This document shows, piece by piece, positions 20,238 to 28,958 of a DNA stretch of 64,000 bases. The translations under genes and the position numbers were made by a program. This stretch comes from a bacterium (GTDB lineage: Bacteria > Zixibacteria > MSB-5A5 > WJJR01), in assembly GCA_035559435.1 (NCBI GenBank), contig DATMBC010000065.1, forward strand, positions 23,087 to 87,086, given 5' to 3'. Numbering within the stretch: position 1 is the stretch's first letter; each line of letters opens with the position of its first letter. The notes under the pieces are model-generated. The model ran no database searches and was not told the DNA's origin. It saw nothing but the letters and a program-made list of their open reading frames with translations.

Positions 20238-22514
20238 ATGACTACCACCCAGTTCAAACCGTACATCGCCCCGGAAAAAACGATCACGGAAATGACGGTC
20301 AGCGGGTTGGTCATCGGATCAATCCTCGGCATCGTCTTCGCCGCCTCCTCGGTCTATCTGGCGTTGAAGGTGGGCCTGACCGTCTCCGCGTCGATTCCGA
20401 TCGCGGTGTTATCGATCACGATCTTCCGCGCCTTCGGACGCGCCACGATCCTCCAGAACAACATGGTGCAGACCGTCGGCTCCGCCGGCGAGTCGATCGC
20501 CGCCGGGCTGGCCTTCACCCTCCCGTCGCTGCTGTTGATGGGGCAGGATCTGGAGTTCATGCGCATCCTATTGGTCGGTCTGCTTGGCGGCATGCTCGGC
20601 GTGCTGATGATGATCCCCCTGCGCCAAGGGCTGATCGTGCAGGAGCACGGCAAGCTCACCTACCCCGAGGGCACCGCCTGCGCCGACGTGCTGATCGTCG
20701 GCGACAAGGGCGGCACCACTGCCAAGACGGTGTTTCTGGGCGCGATCGTCGGATTTGTCTATGGGTTCCTCAACCTGGTCACCCGCTTCTGGAAAGACAC
20801 CTCCGACTGGACGCTGCGCTTCTTCAAGGGGGCGTCGATCTCGGCGGAAGTCTCCGCGACGCTTCTGGGCGTCGGTTACATCATCGGCCCGAAGACCGCG
20901 GCCAACATGATGGCCGGCGGCGCGCTTGCCTTCATTGTGATCATCCCGATCATCAAGGTCTTCGGCGACGGGCTCGAACAGGTGATCTTCCCCGCGACAA
21001 AACTGATTCGCGACATGAGTCCCGGTGAACTGCGCAACGCCTATGTGCTCTACATCGGCGCCGGCGCCGTGGCCACCGGCGGCATCATCAGCCTGATCCG
21101 CTCGATTCCCTCGATCATCGGCGCCTTCAAACGCGGGGTCGGCTCGCTGTCGGCGGCGCGTCGCGGCACGCAAGTGGTTGTCCCGCGCACCGAACGCGAC
21201 ATCCCGATGGTCTGGGTGCTCGGCGGCAGCGCCGCGCTGGTCCTGGCCATCTGGGCCGCGCCGATGCTTCAAATCAATTTCGTCTCGGCCATCCTGATCG
21301 TCTTGTTCGGATTCTTCTTCGTCACCGTGTCCAGCCGCATCACCGGCGAGATCGGCTCCTCTTCAAATCCGATCTCCGGCATGACCGTGGCCACGTTGCT
21401 CATCACTTGCTTGCTCTTCCTGGCGGTGGGCTGGACGGGTGTCGATTACCGGGCCATGGCCTTGACCACCGCCGCGCTGGTCTGTGTGGCCGCATCCAAC
21501 GGCGGGACCATCTCCCAATCGCTGAAGACCGGCTACCTGGTCGGCGCGACCCCGTCACTGCAGCAAATCGGCATCCTGGTCGGCGTCGTCACCAGCGCGA
21601 TCGTGATCGGCTACACGCTTCTGTTCCTCAACGAATCCAAGACCACCTTCTCGGTGCGCGATTACCCGCAGTTCACCGCGACCGTGGCGCCCGATGCGCG
21701 CAAGGTCCAGGCCTACGACGGCAAGACGTATCCGGTCGTGTCGGTTCCCGAACCGACCAACGGCGTGCCCACCGGACAGTACCTCGTCAACGACCAGGGC
21801 AAGATTGTCTACTTGATGGATCCGGGCGTGTGCGGCACCGATGTGGAAAAAGTCGAGCCGATCCCGGCCGGCGAGTATGCCAACTTCCGCGCCGAGGCGC
21901 TGCCGGCCGATGCGCCCACCTTCCTGCTGGCCACCGGGCCGGCCCCGATTCTCGAACTGCATTCGGGACGCGATGGCGTGCCGCCCGGACGCTACCTCGT
22001 GGATGCCGGCGGCGCGATCACTCATCGGATCGTGGCGGTCACCAAATTCGACGCTCCCAAGGCGCGCCTGTTCAGTCTCATCATCGATGGCATTCTCACC
22101 CGCAAGCTCCCGTGGGCGCTGGTGCTGATCGGTGTGGCGCTCGCCTTCATGATGGAACTGGTCGGCGTCTCGTCGCTGCCGTTTGCCGTGGGTCTTTATC
22201 TGCCGATTTCGACCTCCACGCCGATCTTCGTCGGTGGCGTGGTCCGGATGATCATCGACAAGCGCCGCAAGGTCTCGGCGGCCGAGGCCGAGTTCTCGCC
22301 GGGCGTCCTGCTTGCCAGCGGACTAATCGCCGGCGGCGCGTTCGCCGGACTCTTCCAGGCCATCGTGCAGGGGGTGGGCGCCGATGCCACCTGGGACAAG
22401 TCCGCCTGGCTGAGTGCCATCTCCGGGGCCGACTGGTGGGCCCTCATTCCATTCGCCGGACTGGCGCTCCTGTTGTTCTTTGTCGCCGGCGGCTCGAACA
22501 ACAAGGTAAAGTAG
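20238..22514 (+). CDS. OPT-family oligopeptide transporter with a soluble insertion
   Basis: 758 residues, about 14-16 predicted membrane helices. EMTVSGLVIGSILGIVFAASSVYLALKVGLTVSASIPIAVLSI (about 13-55) and NNMVQTVGSAGESIAAGLAFTLPSL are the signature of prokaryotic OPT transporters, which take up oligopeptides or metal complexes by proton symport. At about 475-605 a hydrophilic insertion of roughly 130 residues sits between membrane helices; it contains two copies of a [N/D]GVPxG[Q/R]YLV[N/D] motif (near 508 and 579). The last membrane block follows (WALVLIGVALAFMMEL onward). The ATG at 20238 starts the conserved region. A strong terminator follows the stop. Confidence 0.88.
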   Translation: MTTTQFKPYIAPEKTITEMTVSGLVIGSILGIVFAASSVYLALKVGLTVSASIPIAVLSITIFRAFGRATILQNNMVQTVGSAGESIAAGLAFTLPSLLLMGQDLEFMRILLVGLLGGMLGVLMMIPLRQGLIVQEHGKLTYPEGTACADVLIVGDKGGTTAKTVFLGAIVGFVYGFLNLVTRFWKDTSDWTLRFFKGASISAEVSATLLGVGYIIGPKTAANMMAGGALAFIVIIPIIKVFGDGLEQVIFPATKLIRDMSPGELRNAYVLYIGAGAVATGGIISLIRSIPSIIGAFKRGVGSLSAARRGTQVVVPRTERDIPMVWVLGGSAALVLAIWAAPMLQINFVSAILIVLFGFFFVTVSSRITGEIGSSSNPISGMTVATLLITCLLFLAVGWTGVDYRAMALTTAALVCVAASNGGTISQSLKTGYLVGATPSLQQIGILVGVVTSAIVIGYTLLFLNESKTTFSVRDYPQFTATVAPDARKVQAYDGKTYPVVSVPEPTNGVPTGQYLVNDQGKIVYLMDPGVCGTDVEKVEPIPAGEYANFRAEALPADAPTFLLATGPAPILELHSGRDGVPPGRYLVDAGGAITHRIVAVTKFDAPKARLFSLIIDGILTRKLPWALVLIGVALAFMMELVGVSSLPFAVGLYLPISTSTPIFVGGVVRMIIDKRRKVSAAEAEFSPGVLLASGLIAGGAFAGLFQAIVQGVGADATWDKSAWLSAISGADWWALIPFAGLALLLFFVAGGSNNKVK

Positions 22515-22555
22515 GTTCCCGCTTTTCACTGCAACCTCTTCGGCCAAAGTCGTAT

Positions 22556-22595
22556 AATCAGCGGATGGACCCGGTTCATCCGCTGATTGTTTTTT
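22556..22595 (+). terminator. Intrinsic terminator after the OPT transporter gene
   Basis: AATCAGCGGATG (22556-22567) pairs perfectly with CATCCGCTGATT (22577-22588) around a nine-base loop, then GTTTTTTT. The in-frame ATG at 22565 lies in the stem, which argues that the following gene starts later, at the TTG at 22613. Confidence 0.88.
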
Positions 22596-22612
22596 GGAAG
22601 GGGGAGTCCCGT

Positions 22613-24313
22613 TTGCGTCTGTTGACCTTCGTGCGCGTTGCGCTTGTCCCTGCCTGCGCGTTCCTGTTGCTGTCCGCCTGTGGATCGACTCGGCCGAAGT
22701 CCGTCGTCGCCGACTCGGCAGCCGCCGCGGCCCCGATCGATCCCGCCAAGGGGCAGGCCGCCTACTATCTCTTCATGGAAGGCACAACGCTCAAGGAGGA
22801 AGGCAATCTCGAGCAGGCGGCGCAGGCCTTCGAGCGCGCGCTGCAGTTCGATCCCGGCTCCACCGAGATTCGCCTGTCGCTGGCCGACTGTTACTTCAAC
22901 ATGCGCCGCTTCGACCGCGCCATCGCCGTGGCCGAGGAGATCCCCGAGCGCGACCGCCGTGTCCTCGAACTGATCGCGCGCAGCCACCGTTTCATGGGTC
23001 ATGACGAAGCCGCGGCGGCCATCTATCGCGAAATTGTCGCCCTCGATTCCACCGACGCCGAGACCTGGTGGTACCTGTCGCGTCTGTCGCTGCGCCAGGG
23101 CAATCTGAATCAGGCCGCCGACGATCTCGAACGGCTGGCGCGGCTGCGCGCCGATGGGCGGGTCTACATCGAGCTCGGCGACCTGCGCTCCCGGCTGGGG
23201 CAGTTTGATCTGAGCGTGATCGCGTTCCAGGAGGCGCTCAAGATCGACTCGGGGTGGGCCGGACGCGACGCCTGGATTGGGTTGGCCGGCGCGCTCGAAC
23301 CGCTGGGTCGCTACAATGAAGCCGCCCACGCCTACCGTCAGGTCATCGCCATGTCGCCGCCGACCGAGCTGACGCCGCACCGTCGCTTGATCCAGTTGTT
23401 CCTCGCCGCCGACCAGCCCGATTCGGCCATCGCCGTGATCGAGCAGATACTGGCGGTGCGTCCCGACGATCCCGAACGGCTCCGTCTTGGCGTCCTGTGG
23501 TACTCCACGGGCCAGGAGGAGAAGGCCGAGTCGCTCTTTGTCGCGCTCGGCAGTTCCGTCGATCCCTATCTGCCGCTCTATTACCGCGGCCGCATCGCCG
23601 CCGACCGCAACGAATACCAAGTCGCCAAGGATTTTTTCACCCGCGCCATCGCGGTCAACGATTCCTTCCCCGATGCCTGGCTGCATCTGGGGCAGGCGCT
23701 GCTGGATCAGGATTCGGTCGATGCCGCGGTGGCCACCGCGCACCGCGCCATCCAGGCGACCGGCGATGAGCGCGACTTCTGGTACTTCATCGGGCTGGCC
23801 TACTCGCGCGCCGAACGCTACGATTCCGCCGCGGTCTGGCTCGACAAACTCTGGCGCGTCGATTCCCTCAACGCCCGCGTGCAGTTTTCCCTCGGCGCGG
23901 CGCTGGAGCGTTCCGGGCAGTTCGACCGCGCCGTCGCCGTGTTCGAAAACCTTATCGCCCGCGAGCCCGACAACGGCATCGCCCTCAATTACCTCGGCTA
24001 CATGTACGCCGATTCGGGGATCCGCCTTGACGAATCCCTGCAGTTGATCCAGCGCGCTCTGCAGCAGGAGCCGGACAACGGCGCCTACCTCGACAGCTAC
24101 GGCTGGGCGCTTTTCCGGCTGGGCCGTCTCAATGAAGCCGAGGCGGAGATCCGCAAGGCGTTGCAATCGCTGGAATCCGATCCCACGATCCACGACCACC
24201 TGGGCGACATCCTCGCCGCGCTCGGACGGCGCGACGAGGCGGTCACGCACTGGCGCCGCGCGCTTGAACTGGAACCCGGCAGCCAGGAAATCCGGCAGAA
24301 GCTGGGGCTTTAG
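22613..24313 (+). CDS. TPR-repeat lipoprotein
   Basis: 566 residues. MRLLTFVRVALVPACAFLLLSACGS: lipoprotein signal with lipobox LSAC, so probably anchored in the outer or inner membrane facing the periplasm. The rest is about 14 tetratricopeptide repeats (for example LEQAAQAFERALQFDPGSTE, DEAAAAIYREIVALDSTDAE, LNEAEAEIRKALQSLESDP, DEAVTHWRRALELEPGSQE), a scaffold for protein contacts. I chose TTG 22613: GGGGGAG lies six bases upstream, and the ATG at 22565 is inside the terminator. Partner unknown. Confidence 0.83.
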   Translation: MRLLTFVRVALVPACAFLLLSACGSTRPKSVVADSAAAAAPIDPAKGQAAYYLFMEGTTLKEEGNLEQAAQAFERALQFDPGSTEIRLSLADCYFNMRRFDRAIAVAEEIPERDRRVLELIARSHRFMGHDEAAAAIYREIVALDSTDAETWWYLSRLSLRQGNLNQAADDLERLARLRADGRVYIELGDLRSRLGQFDLSVIAFQEALKIDSGWAGRDAWIGLAGALEPLGRYNEAAHAYRQVIAMSPPTELTPHRRLIQLFLAADQPDSAIAVIEQILAVRPDDPERLRLGVLWYSTGQEEKAESLFVALGSSVDPYLPLYYRGRIAADRNEYQVAKDFFTRAIAVNDSFPDAWLHLGQALLDQDSVDAAVATAHRAIQATGDERDFWYFIGLAYSRAERYDSAAVWLDKLWRVDSLNARVQFSLGAALERSGQFDRAVAVFENLIAREPDNGIALNYLGYMYADSGIRLDESLQLIQRALQQEPDNGAYLDSYGWALFRLGRLNEAEAEIRKALQSLESDPTIHDHLGDILAALGRRDEAVTHWRRALELEPGSQEIRQKLGL

Positions 24314-24332
24314 ACCGGTCGCCCGACCCCGC

Positions 24333-24361
24333 TTGACAAAACGCCGGCTGTCTGCTTTGTT
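24333..24361 (+). promoter_or_regulatory. Weak promoter candidate before the dockerin protein gene
   Basis: TTGACA at 24333-24338 and TTTGTT at 24356-24361 with 17 bp between. The -35 is perfect, the -10 poor. It lies just after the TPR gene stop and 43 bp before the next start. Confidence 0.3.
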
Positions 24362-24404
24362 TTCGGCAGGGTAGGCCAACGCACGGTCCTCACGGAGGTG
24401 TTAC

Positions 24405-25367
24405 ATGTCCACAGGGAAGTCCGCACGGCGCGCCGCCGTGACGCTCGCAGTCTTGCTGGGCACATTTGCGTACGTCGCCGCCGCTGAACAGCCGGATGCC
24501 CCACGCCCCGCTTCGTCGGCACTGACCAATTCGGTTGTCGTGGAATCGCAGATTCTGATCACCGGCACGCCGGGCACCGTGGTCGGCGTCTCGGTCTCCA
24601 ACGCCGTGCCTCTTGCCGGTCTGCTGGTGCCGCTGGAGATCCGCCCGCTGACACCCGGCGCCGCCATTGCGGAAAGCATCGCCTACGTGATGAACCCGTC
24701 CGGGCGTGTCGCCAACAGCCCGCTGGGTTTTGCCGACGATGTCGATTCGCTCTGGCCCGAAGCGTTGCGGGTCGTGCGCCGGACCTGCCAGGTTTGCCCC
24801 AACAGTTGTTCCGGCCCGGTGTCGAATTCGTACTGCTCTGATGACATCTCCTGCACCTATCCGACCGGACCGTATGGCCTCCTCTTCGGGACCGTCAGCA
24901 CCGGCGACAGTCAGTCGGGCCATCAGATCGAGATGGCCGCCGGGGCTGACCCCGGCGATGCCGCCGGCGCCTCGTTGCAGATCATCCTGACCCACATGGG
25001 CACGACGCCCGGGATATTCGAGATCGACACCGCCTGCTGGACCCCCGCCAACTCGCTGGCCTATGTCCGGGCCAACAGCCAGTTGATCGTGCCGTCGTTC
25101 ACCAAGGGCACGATCGAGCTGCGCTGCGATTGCGGCTGCCACGGCGATCCGTTCTGCGACGGCATTCTCAACATTCAGGACGTGGTCAGCACCATCGATG
25201 TCGCCTTCCGCAATGGCACGCCCGTGGCCCAGCCCTACTGCCCGCGTCAGGCCACCGATCTGAATTGCGACGGCATCGTCAACATTCAGGACATCGTGAT
25301 CATGCTCGATGTCACCTTCCGCGGCCAGGACCCGGAGCAGGCGATCTGCAATCCCTGCGCCCTGTAA
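24405..25367 (+). CDS. Secreted protein with C-terminal dockerin-type repeats
   Basis: 320 residues with a signal peptide (TLAVLLGTFAYVAAA). Residues about 45-235 form a beta-rich domain with a cohesin-like opening (GTPGTVVGVSVSNAVPLAGLLVPLEIR) and a Cys cluster (CQVCPNSCSGPVSNSYCSDDISC, 128-150). Residues 247-307 hold two EF-hand-like dockerin repeats: DPFCDGILNIQDVVSTIDVAF and TDLNCDGIVNIQDIVIMLDVTF, each with Asp/Asn calcium ligands. The last residues are Cys-rich. ATG 24405 follows GGAGGTGTT. The protein is secreted; dockerins bind cohesins on a surface scaffold, though in this group they also occur as free modules. Confidence 0.82.
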   Translation: MSTGKSARRAAVTLAVLLGTFAYVAAAEQPDAPRPASSALTNSVVVESQILITGTPGTVVGVSVSNAVPLAGLLVPLEIRPLTPGAAIAESIAYVMNPSGRVANSPLGFADDVDSLWPEALRVVRRTCQVCPNSCSGPVSNSYCSDDISCTYPTGPYGLLFGTVSTGDSQSGHQIEMAAGADPGDAAGASLQIILTHMGTTPGIFEIDTACWTPANSLAYVRANSQLIVPSFTKGTIELRCDCGCHGDPFCDGILNIQDVVSTIDVAFRNGTPVAQPYCPRQATDLNCDGIVNIQDIVIMLDVTFRGQDPEQAICNPCAL

Positions 25368-25410
25368 TCGCCGCTTTCGGTTGCCCCTTGCGGTTTCTCT
25401 GACTTACTTG

Positions 25411-25446
25411 CCCGGCGTGATGCGATCCCGTCACGCCGGGTTTTTT
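25411..25446 (+). terminator. Intrinsic terminator overlapping the start of the next gene
   Basis: CCCGGCGTGA (25411-25420) pairs perfectly with TCACGCCGGG (25431-25440) around TGCGATCCCG, followed by six T (25441-25446). It lies 43 bp after the dockerin gene. The best start codon of the next lipoprotein (ATG 25420) is at the stem-loop junction, so the hairpin is inside its coding sequence. Confidence 0.82.
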
Positions 25447-27093
25447 CTTGCGGCCGTCGCCGTCCTGCTGGGGACATCATGCGCCCAGAAAGGCGCGCCG
25501 CAGGGCGGACCCCCTGACACCACCGCGCCGCAGGTGGAATCGACGCTGCCCGCCGGCGGCGATGTGCGGGTCGACCGGCGCTCCGGCCTGACGATCCAGT
25601 TCTCCGAGCCAATCGACAAGGCGACCTTCGCCCGCAACTGGGAGATCTCGCCCGCGCGCGCGGGGGAGGCGAAGATCGAGTGGACCAAGGGCGGGCGCTG
25701 TGTCAGCATCTCCTGGTCCGACACGCTGCGCGACAGCACCAGTTACCGCGTGACGATCAGCAGTCGCGTCGCCGATCGCCGCGCCAATCCCCTGGCCGAG
25801 CCGTACACCTTCGCCTTCTCCACCGGCCCGCAGGTGGACCGCGGCGAGATTCGCGGACGCATCATCGCCGCCGGCGAGGGCAAATCCGCCTTCGATGTCT
25901 TCGCCTATCGGCTCGAGTCGCTGCCCGACACCTTCTGGCTTTCGCCGCCCGACTACTACACCCAATCGGCCTCCGATGGCCGTTTTCAGTTGCCGTATCT
26001 GCGCGCCGGACGGTACCGATTGCTGGTGCTCGGCGACAACAACCGCAACCGCCGTCTCGATCATGGCGAGCCCTTTGCCCTTGCGCCGCGCGATTTCGCG
26101 GTCGCCGATGACGCGCTGCCGGACAGCGCCCGGTTCTTCGTCACCGTTCGCGACACCGTGCCCTTCCATCTGCGCGACTGCGCGCCGGTCGGACCGCAGT
26201 TGATCGCCGTGGGGTTTTCCCATCCCCTCGACACCGCCGGCATGTCGACGTGGTCGATGGGTGTGGTCGATTCCCTCGATGGCGCCGCCGCCGTCGCGAC
26301 CATATTGCCGCCCACCGCGCGCCGCCCCAGCCAGCTACTGCTGCGCGGCCAGTGGCGGGACGGCGGCGTCTATACGATTGCCGTCGGCGGTATCGTCGAT
26401 CAACTTGGCCAGATTCTCTCCGACAGTGTCTGCCGTTGTGTCTACACGCTCGGACGCGACTCCACCGGCCCGCGCATTGAGATGGTCGTTCTACCCGAAC
26501 CCAATGCCGCGCTGACGCCGCGCGATCCGATCCGCTGGGTCTTCGCCGAGCCGCTGGACACCACGCGATGGCATGACGGCGTATTGGTCGCCGACACGCT
26601 CGGACAACGGCTCGATGGCCTGACCCGCTGGGTGCACGAGCAGGAACTGGAGTTTGTGCCGTCGGCGCCCTGGCCCGACACGCTCCTTGTCCTGGTGACG
26701 CTCGATTCCGCCCAATTGGTCGATCTCAACGGCAACCCCGCCGGACCCGGCGTGTATCGCTGGCGCTTCCGTCCGCTGGGCGAAAGCCAGATGGGGGAGA
26801 TCGAAGGACGGGTCACCTCGGCCGAGGCGACGGCGGCGCCTTTCTGGCTGGAGGCACGCGCGATCGGTGATGCCCGTCGGGTCCGGCGCAAGATGACGGT
26901 GCCCGGTTCCTTCACGCTGGCCCTGCCGGCCGGTCGCTGGCAGTTGGGCGGCTTCGTCGACAGCAATGACGATGGCCGCTGGCTGGCCGGATCGTTCGCG
27001 CCGTTCGCCTTTGCCGAGCCCCGGGCGCTGGCCGCCGACACGTTGTCGGTGCGCGCACGCTTCACGCTCGAAGAGATCACACTGGAATTCTGA
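25420..27093 (+). CDS. Lipoprotein with bacterial Ig-like domains
   Basis: 557 residues. MRSRHAGFFLAAVAVLLGTSCAQKG: a signal with a lipobox-like LGTSC, so a lipoprotein is likely, though Gly at -3 is not canonical. From about 33 (TAPQVESTLPAGGDVRVDRRSGLTIQFSEPID) comes a Big_5-type Ig-like domain with GRCVSISWSDTLRDSTSYRVTIS, and a carboxypeptidase-regulatory-like segment follows (DGRFQLPYLRAGRYRLLVLGDNNRNRRLDHGEP). A second Ig-like domain starts near 345. This layout is common in FCB-group surface lipoproteins. The start codon sits inside a terminator-like hairpin; no other start precedes the hydrophobic core. Function unknown. Confidence 0.75.
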   Translation: MRSRHAGFFLAAVAVLLGTSCAQKGAPQGGPPDTTAPQVESTLPAGGDVRVDRRSGLTIQFSEPIDKATFARNWEISPARAGEAKIEWTKGGRCVSISWSDTLRDSTSYRVTISSRVADRRANPLAEPYTFAFSTGPQVDRGEIRGRIIAAGEGKSAFDVFAYRLESLPDTFWLSPPDYYTQSASDGRFQLPYLRAGRYRLLVLGDNNRNRRLDHGEPFALAPRDFAVADDALPDSARFFVTVRDTVPFHLRDCAPVGPQLIAVGFSHPLDTAGMSTWSMGVVDSLDGAAAVATILPPTARRPSQLLLRGQWRDGGVYTIAVGGIVDQLGQILSDSVCRCVYTLGRDSTGPRIEMVVLPEPNAALTPRDPIRWVFAEPLDTTRWHDGVLVADTLGQRLDGLTRWVHEQELEFVPSAPWPDTLLVLVTLDSAQLVDLNGNPAGPGVYRWRFRPLGESQMGEIEGRVTSAEATAAPFWLEARAIGDARRVRRKMTVPGSFTLALPAGRWQLGGFVDSNDDGRWLAGSFAPFAFAEPRALAADTLSVRARFTLEEITLEF

Positions 27094-27152
27094 AGCCAAC
27101 ACGGCCGGCGCCCGGGGCCGGAGCGGCCGTGACGCAGCAAGGGGGTTGACCC

Positions 27153-28073
27153 ATGTCGCTTTCCGGATTGTGGCAGAAATGGCAGCAGATGATCGCCGAC
27201 CACGGCGCCGAGATCACGCTCTCGATCCTCCATGTCATCGTCATCGTGATCGTGGGCATGGTCGCCATCCGTCTGATCAAACGCGCGCTCCGACGCATGG
27301 AACGGCTGTTTCTGGAGCGGTCGCGGTCGGAGGATGAAATCGAGCGCATCGCCGCCGAGAAGCGGTTGCGCACCCTGACGGCGCTTCTGCGCACCGTGGC
27401 GGTGATCGGCATCTGGGCGCTGGTGATCGTCAGCAGCCTCAATGAACTGGGCTTCAATATCGGACCGCTTCTGGCGGGCGCCGGCATCGCCGGGTTGGCC
27501 GTCGGCTTCGGCGCGCAAAACCTTGTGCGCGACGTCATCAGCGGCTTTTTCATGATCCTCGAAAACCAGGTCCGCGTCGGCGATATCGCCGTCGTCAACG
27601 GCACCGGCGGGCTGGTCGAGTCCATCACCCTGCGCACCATCGTCCTGCGCGACGTCGAGGGCGTGGTCCATGTCTTTCCGCATGGTTCGGTCGTCACGCT
27701 GGCCAATCGCACGATGTGCTGGTCGGCGTATGTGATGGACATCGGAATTTCTTACGGATCGGACATTGACCGGGCGACCGCCGTGATGAAGGAGGTCTAT
27801 GGCGACCTGGCGGCTGATCCAGGGTTCGGACATCGGATCCTCGAGCCCATCGAAGTCTTCGGTGTCGATCAGTATGGTCCCTCGGAGATCGTGATCAGGG
27901 CGCGGATCAAGACGCGCCCGGGCGAGCAGTGGGTCGTCGGGCGGGAGTACCGTCGGCGGCTCAAGTACGCCTTCGACCGTGCCGGAATCACCATTCCGTT
28001 CCCGCAGCGGACGATCCATATCCAGCCCGCGGGTACGCCGCTCGCCCCGGGCCGCTCGACGCCCGCCGCCTGA
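27153..28073 (+). CDS. Small-conductance mechanosensitive channel, MscS family
   Basis: 306 residues. Inner-membrane channel that opens on hypo-osmotic shock. Helix 1 (SILHVIVIVIVGMVAIRLIKRAL) at about 24-46, helix 2 about 76-95, pore helix GPLLAGAGIAGLAVGFGAQNLVRDVISGFFMILENQ (about 102-137) with the Gly/Ala packing of MscS TM3, then the beta domain (VRVGDIAVVNGTGGLVESITLRTIVLRDVEGVVHVFPHG) and cytoplasmic alpha/beta cage. Length matches MscS. It is 59 bp after the lipoprotein gene and starts on ATG. Confidence 0.93.
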   Translation: MSLSGLWQKWQQMIADHGAEITLSILHVIVIVIVGMVAIRLIKRALRRMERLFLERSRSEDEIERIAAEKRLRTLTALLRTVAVIGIWALVIVSSLNELGFNIGPLLAGAGIAGLAVGFGAQNLVRDVISGFFMILENQVRVGDIAVVNGTGGLVESITLRTIVLRDVEGVVHVFPHGSVVTLANRTMCWSAYVMDIGISYGSDIDRATAVMKEVYGDLAADPGFGHRILEPIEVFGVDQYGPSEIVIRARIKTRPGEQWVVGREYRRRLKYAFDRAGITIPFPQRTIHIQPAGTPLAPGRSTPAA

Positions 28074-28190
28074 CGACAATTCCGCCGATCCTCCCCGCGC
28101 CGCCGCACTTTTGTCTTGCGGCGGGCAGGGATTTTCGCATCGTGCACCGCGGAGGGCGCGTCCCGCGTCCCGCAAAAGGGGGTCTGTCCC

Positions 28191-28958
28191 ATGTCCGCGT
28201 TCCACCCGCCCCGTCGGTTGGTCACCGGTCTGTTCGTCTTCGTCTGGATGGCCGCCGCGTTGCCGGCATCGGCCCAAACCGCCGACAACGATGTCATCGC
28301 CGTCCTGCTTCGTGATGGCGCCGAAGCGTTGGCCGCCGGACGGTACGCCGAGGCCCACGCCCGCCTCTCCGAGGTGTTGCGTCTCGATTGGAACCACCCG
28401 CGCGCCTACGATCTCCTCCAGCAGGTTCGGCAGGAACGCGCCCATGCGCTCCTGCAATGGGAGGCCGAGGCCCGCAACGCCGAATACCGGCGCGACCCCA
28501 GCCAGGCGGTCTGGATTTACCAGCGCATCCTGGCCGAAGACTCGACCCGCGCCGATCTGCTCGAACGCGTGCGCCGTCTGACCCGCCAGCGCGAGTCGTC
28601 GTCGTATGTCCGCACCGGGATGGAGAAGTTCATGGCCGATGATTTCGCCGGGGCGCAACTCGATTTCGAGCAGGCGCTGGCGATCAACCCGAACGACACG
28701 CTGGCGGCGCAATACCGCGACCGCGCCCGGCAGAAGATCGCCGCCACCGGTTCGCTGGCCGCCATTCAGGCCGACTCCGCCGCCTGGGGCAAGTACCTCG
28801 ATGCCATGCGCCGGCTGCGCGAGGGGAATCTCGCCGCCGCCGAACGGCTCTGGAGCGATCTGCTTGTGCTCTTCCCCGGCAATGAGAGTCTGCGCTCCAA
28901 CCTGGACCAGGTCCGCCGCCGCCTCGGCGGTGAAAGCGCCAGCGTGGACGACGAATGA
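28191..28958 (+). CDS. Exported TPR-like protein
   Basis: 255 residues with a signal peptide (LVTGLFVFVWMAAALPASAQ) and helical repeats: AAGRYAEAHARLSEVLRLDWNHPRAYDLL, QAVWIYQRILAEDSTRADLL, FAGAQLDFEQALAINPNDTLA, NLAAAERLWSDLLVLFPGNESL. GGGGT at about 28178-28182 precedes the ATG at 28191. Its stop overlaps the next gene's ATG (ATGA), so it is translated with the RsbW/RsbU fusion and may feed a signal from outside the cell to it. No catalytic motif. Confidence 0.75.
   Translation: MSAFHPPRRLVTGLFVFVWMAAALPASAQTADNDVIAVLLRDGAEALAAGRYAEAHARLSEVLRLDWNHPRAYDLLQQVRQERAHALLQWEAEARNAEYRRDPSQAVWIYQRILAEDSTRADLLERVRRLTRQRESSSYVRTGMEKFMADDFAGAQLDFEQALAINPNDTLAAQYRDRARQKIAATGSLAAIQADSAAWGKYLDAMRRLREGNLAAAERLWSDLLVLFPGNESLRSNLDQVRRRLGGESASVDDE

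Noticed and set aside
22565..22612. ATG 22565 as the start of the TPR lipoprotein
   Set aside because: It lies within a perfect terminator hairpin; TTG 22613 has a better ribosome site and gives a proper lipoprotein signal.
26442..28712. A 756-codon open frame antisense to the Ig-like lipoprotein, MscS and TPR genes
   Set aside because: Covers three supported plus-strand genes; composition is typical of a reverse-frame artefact (Arg, Asp, Gly, His rich).
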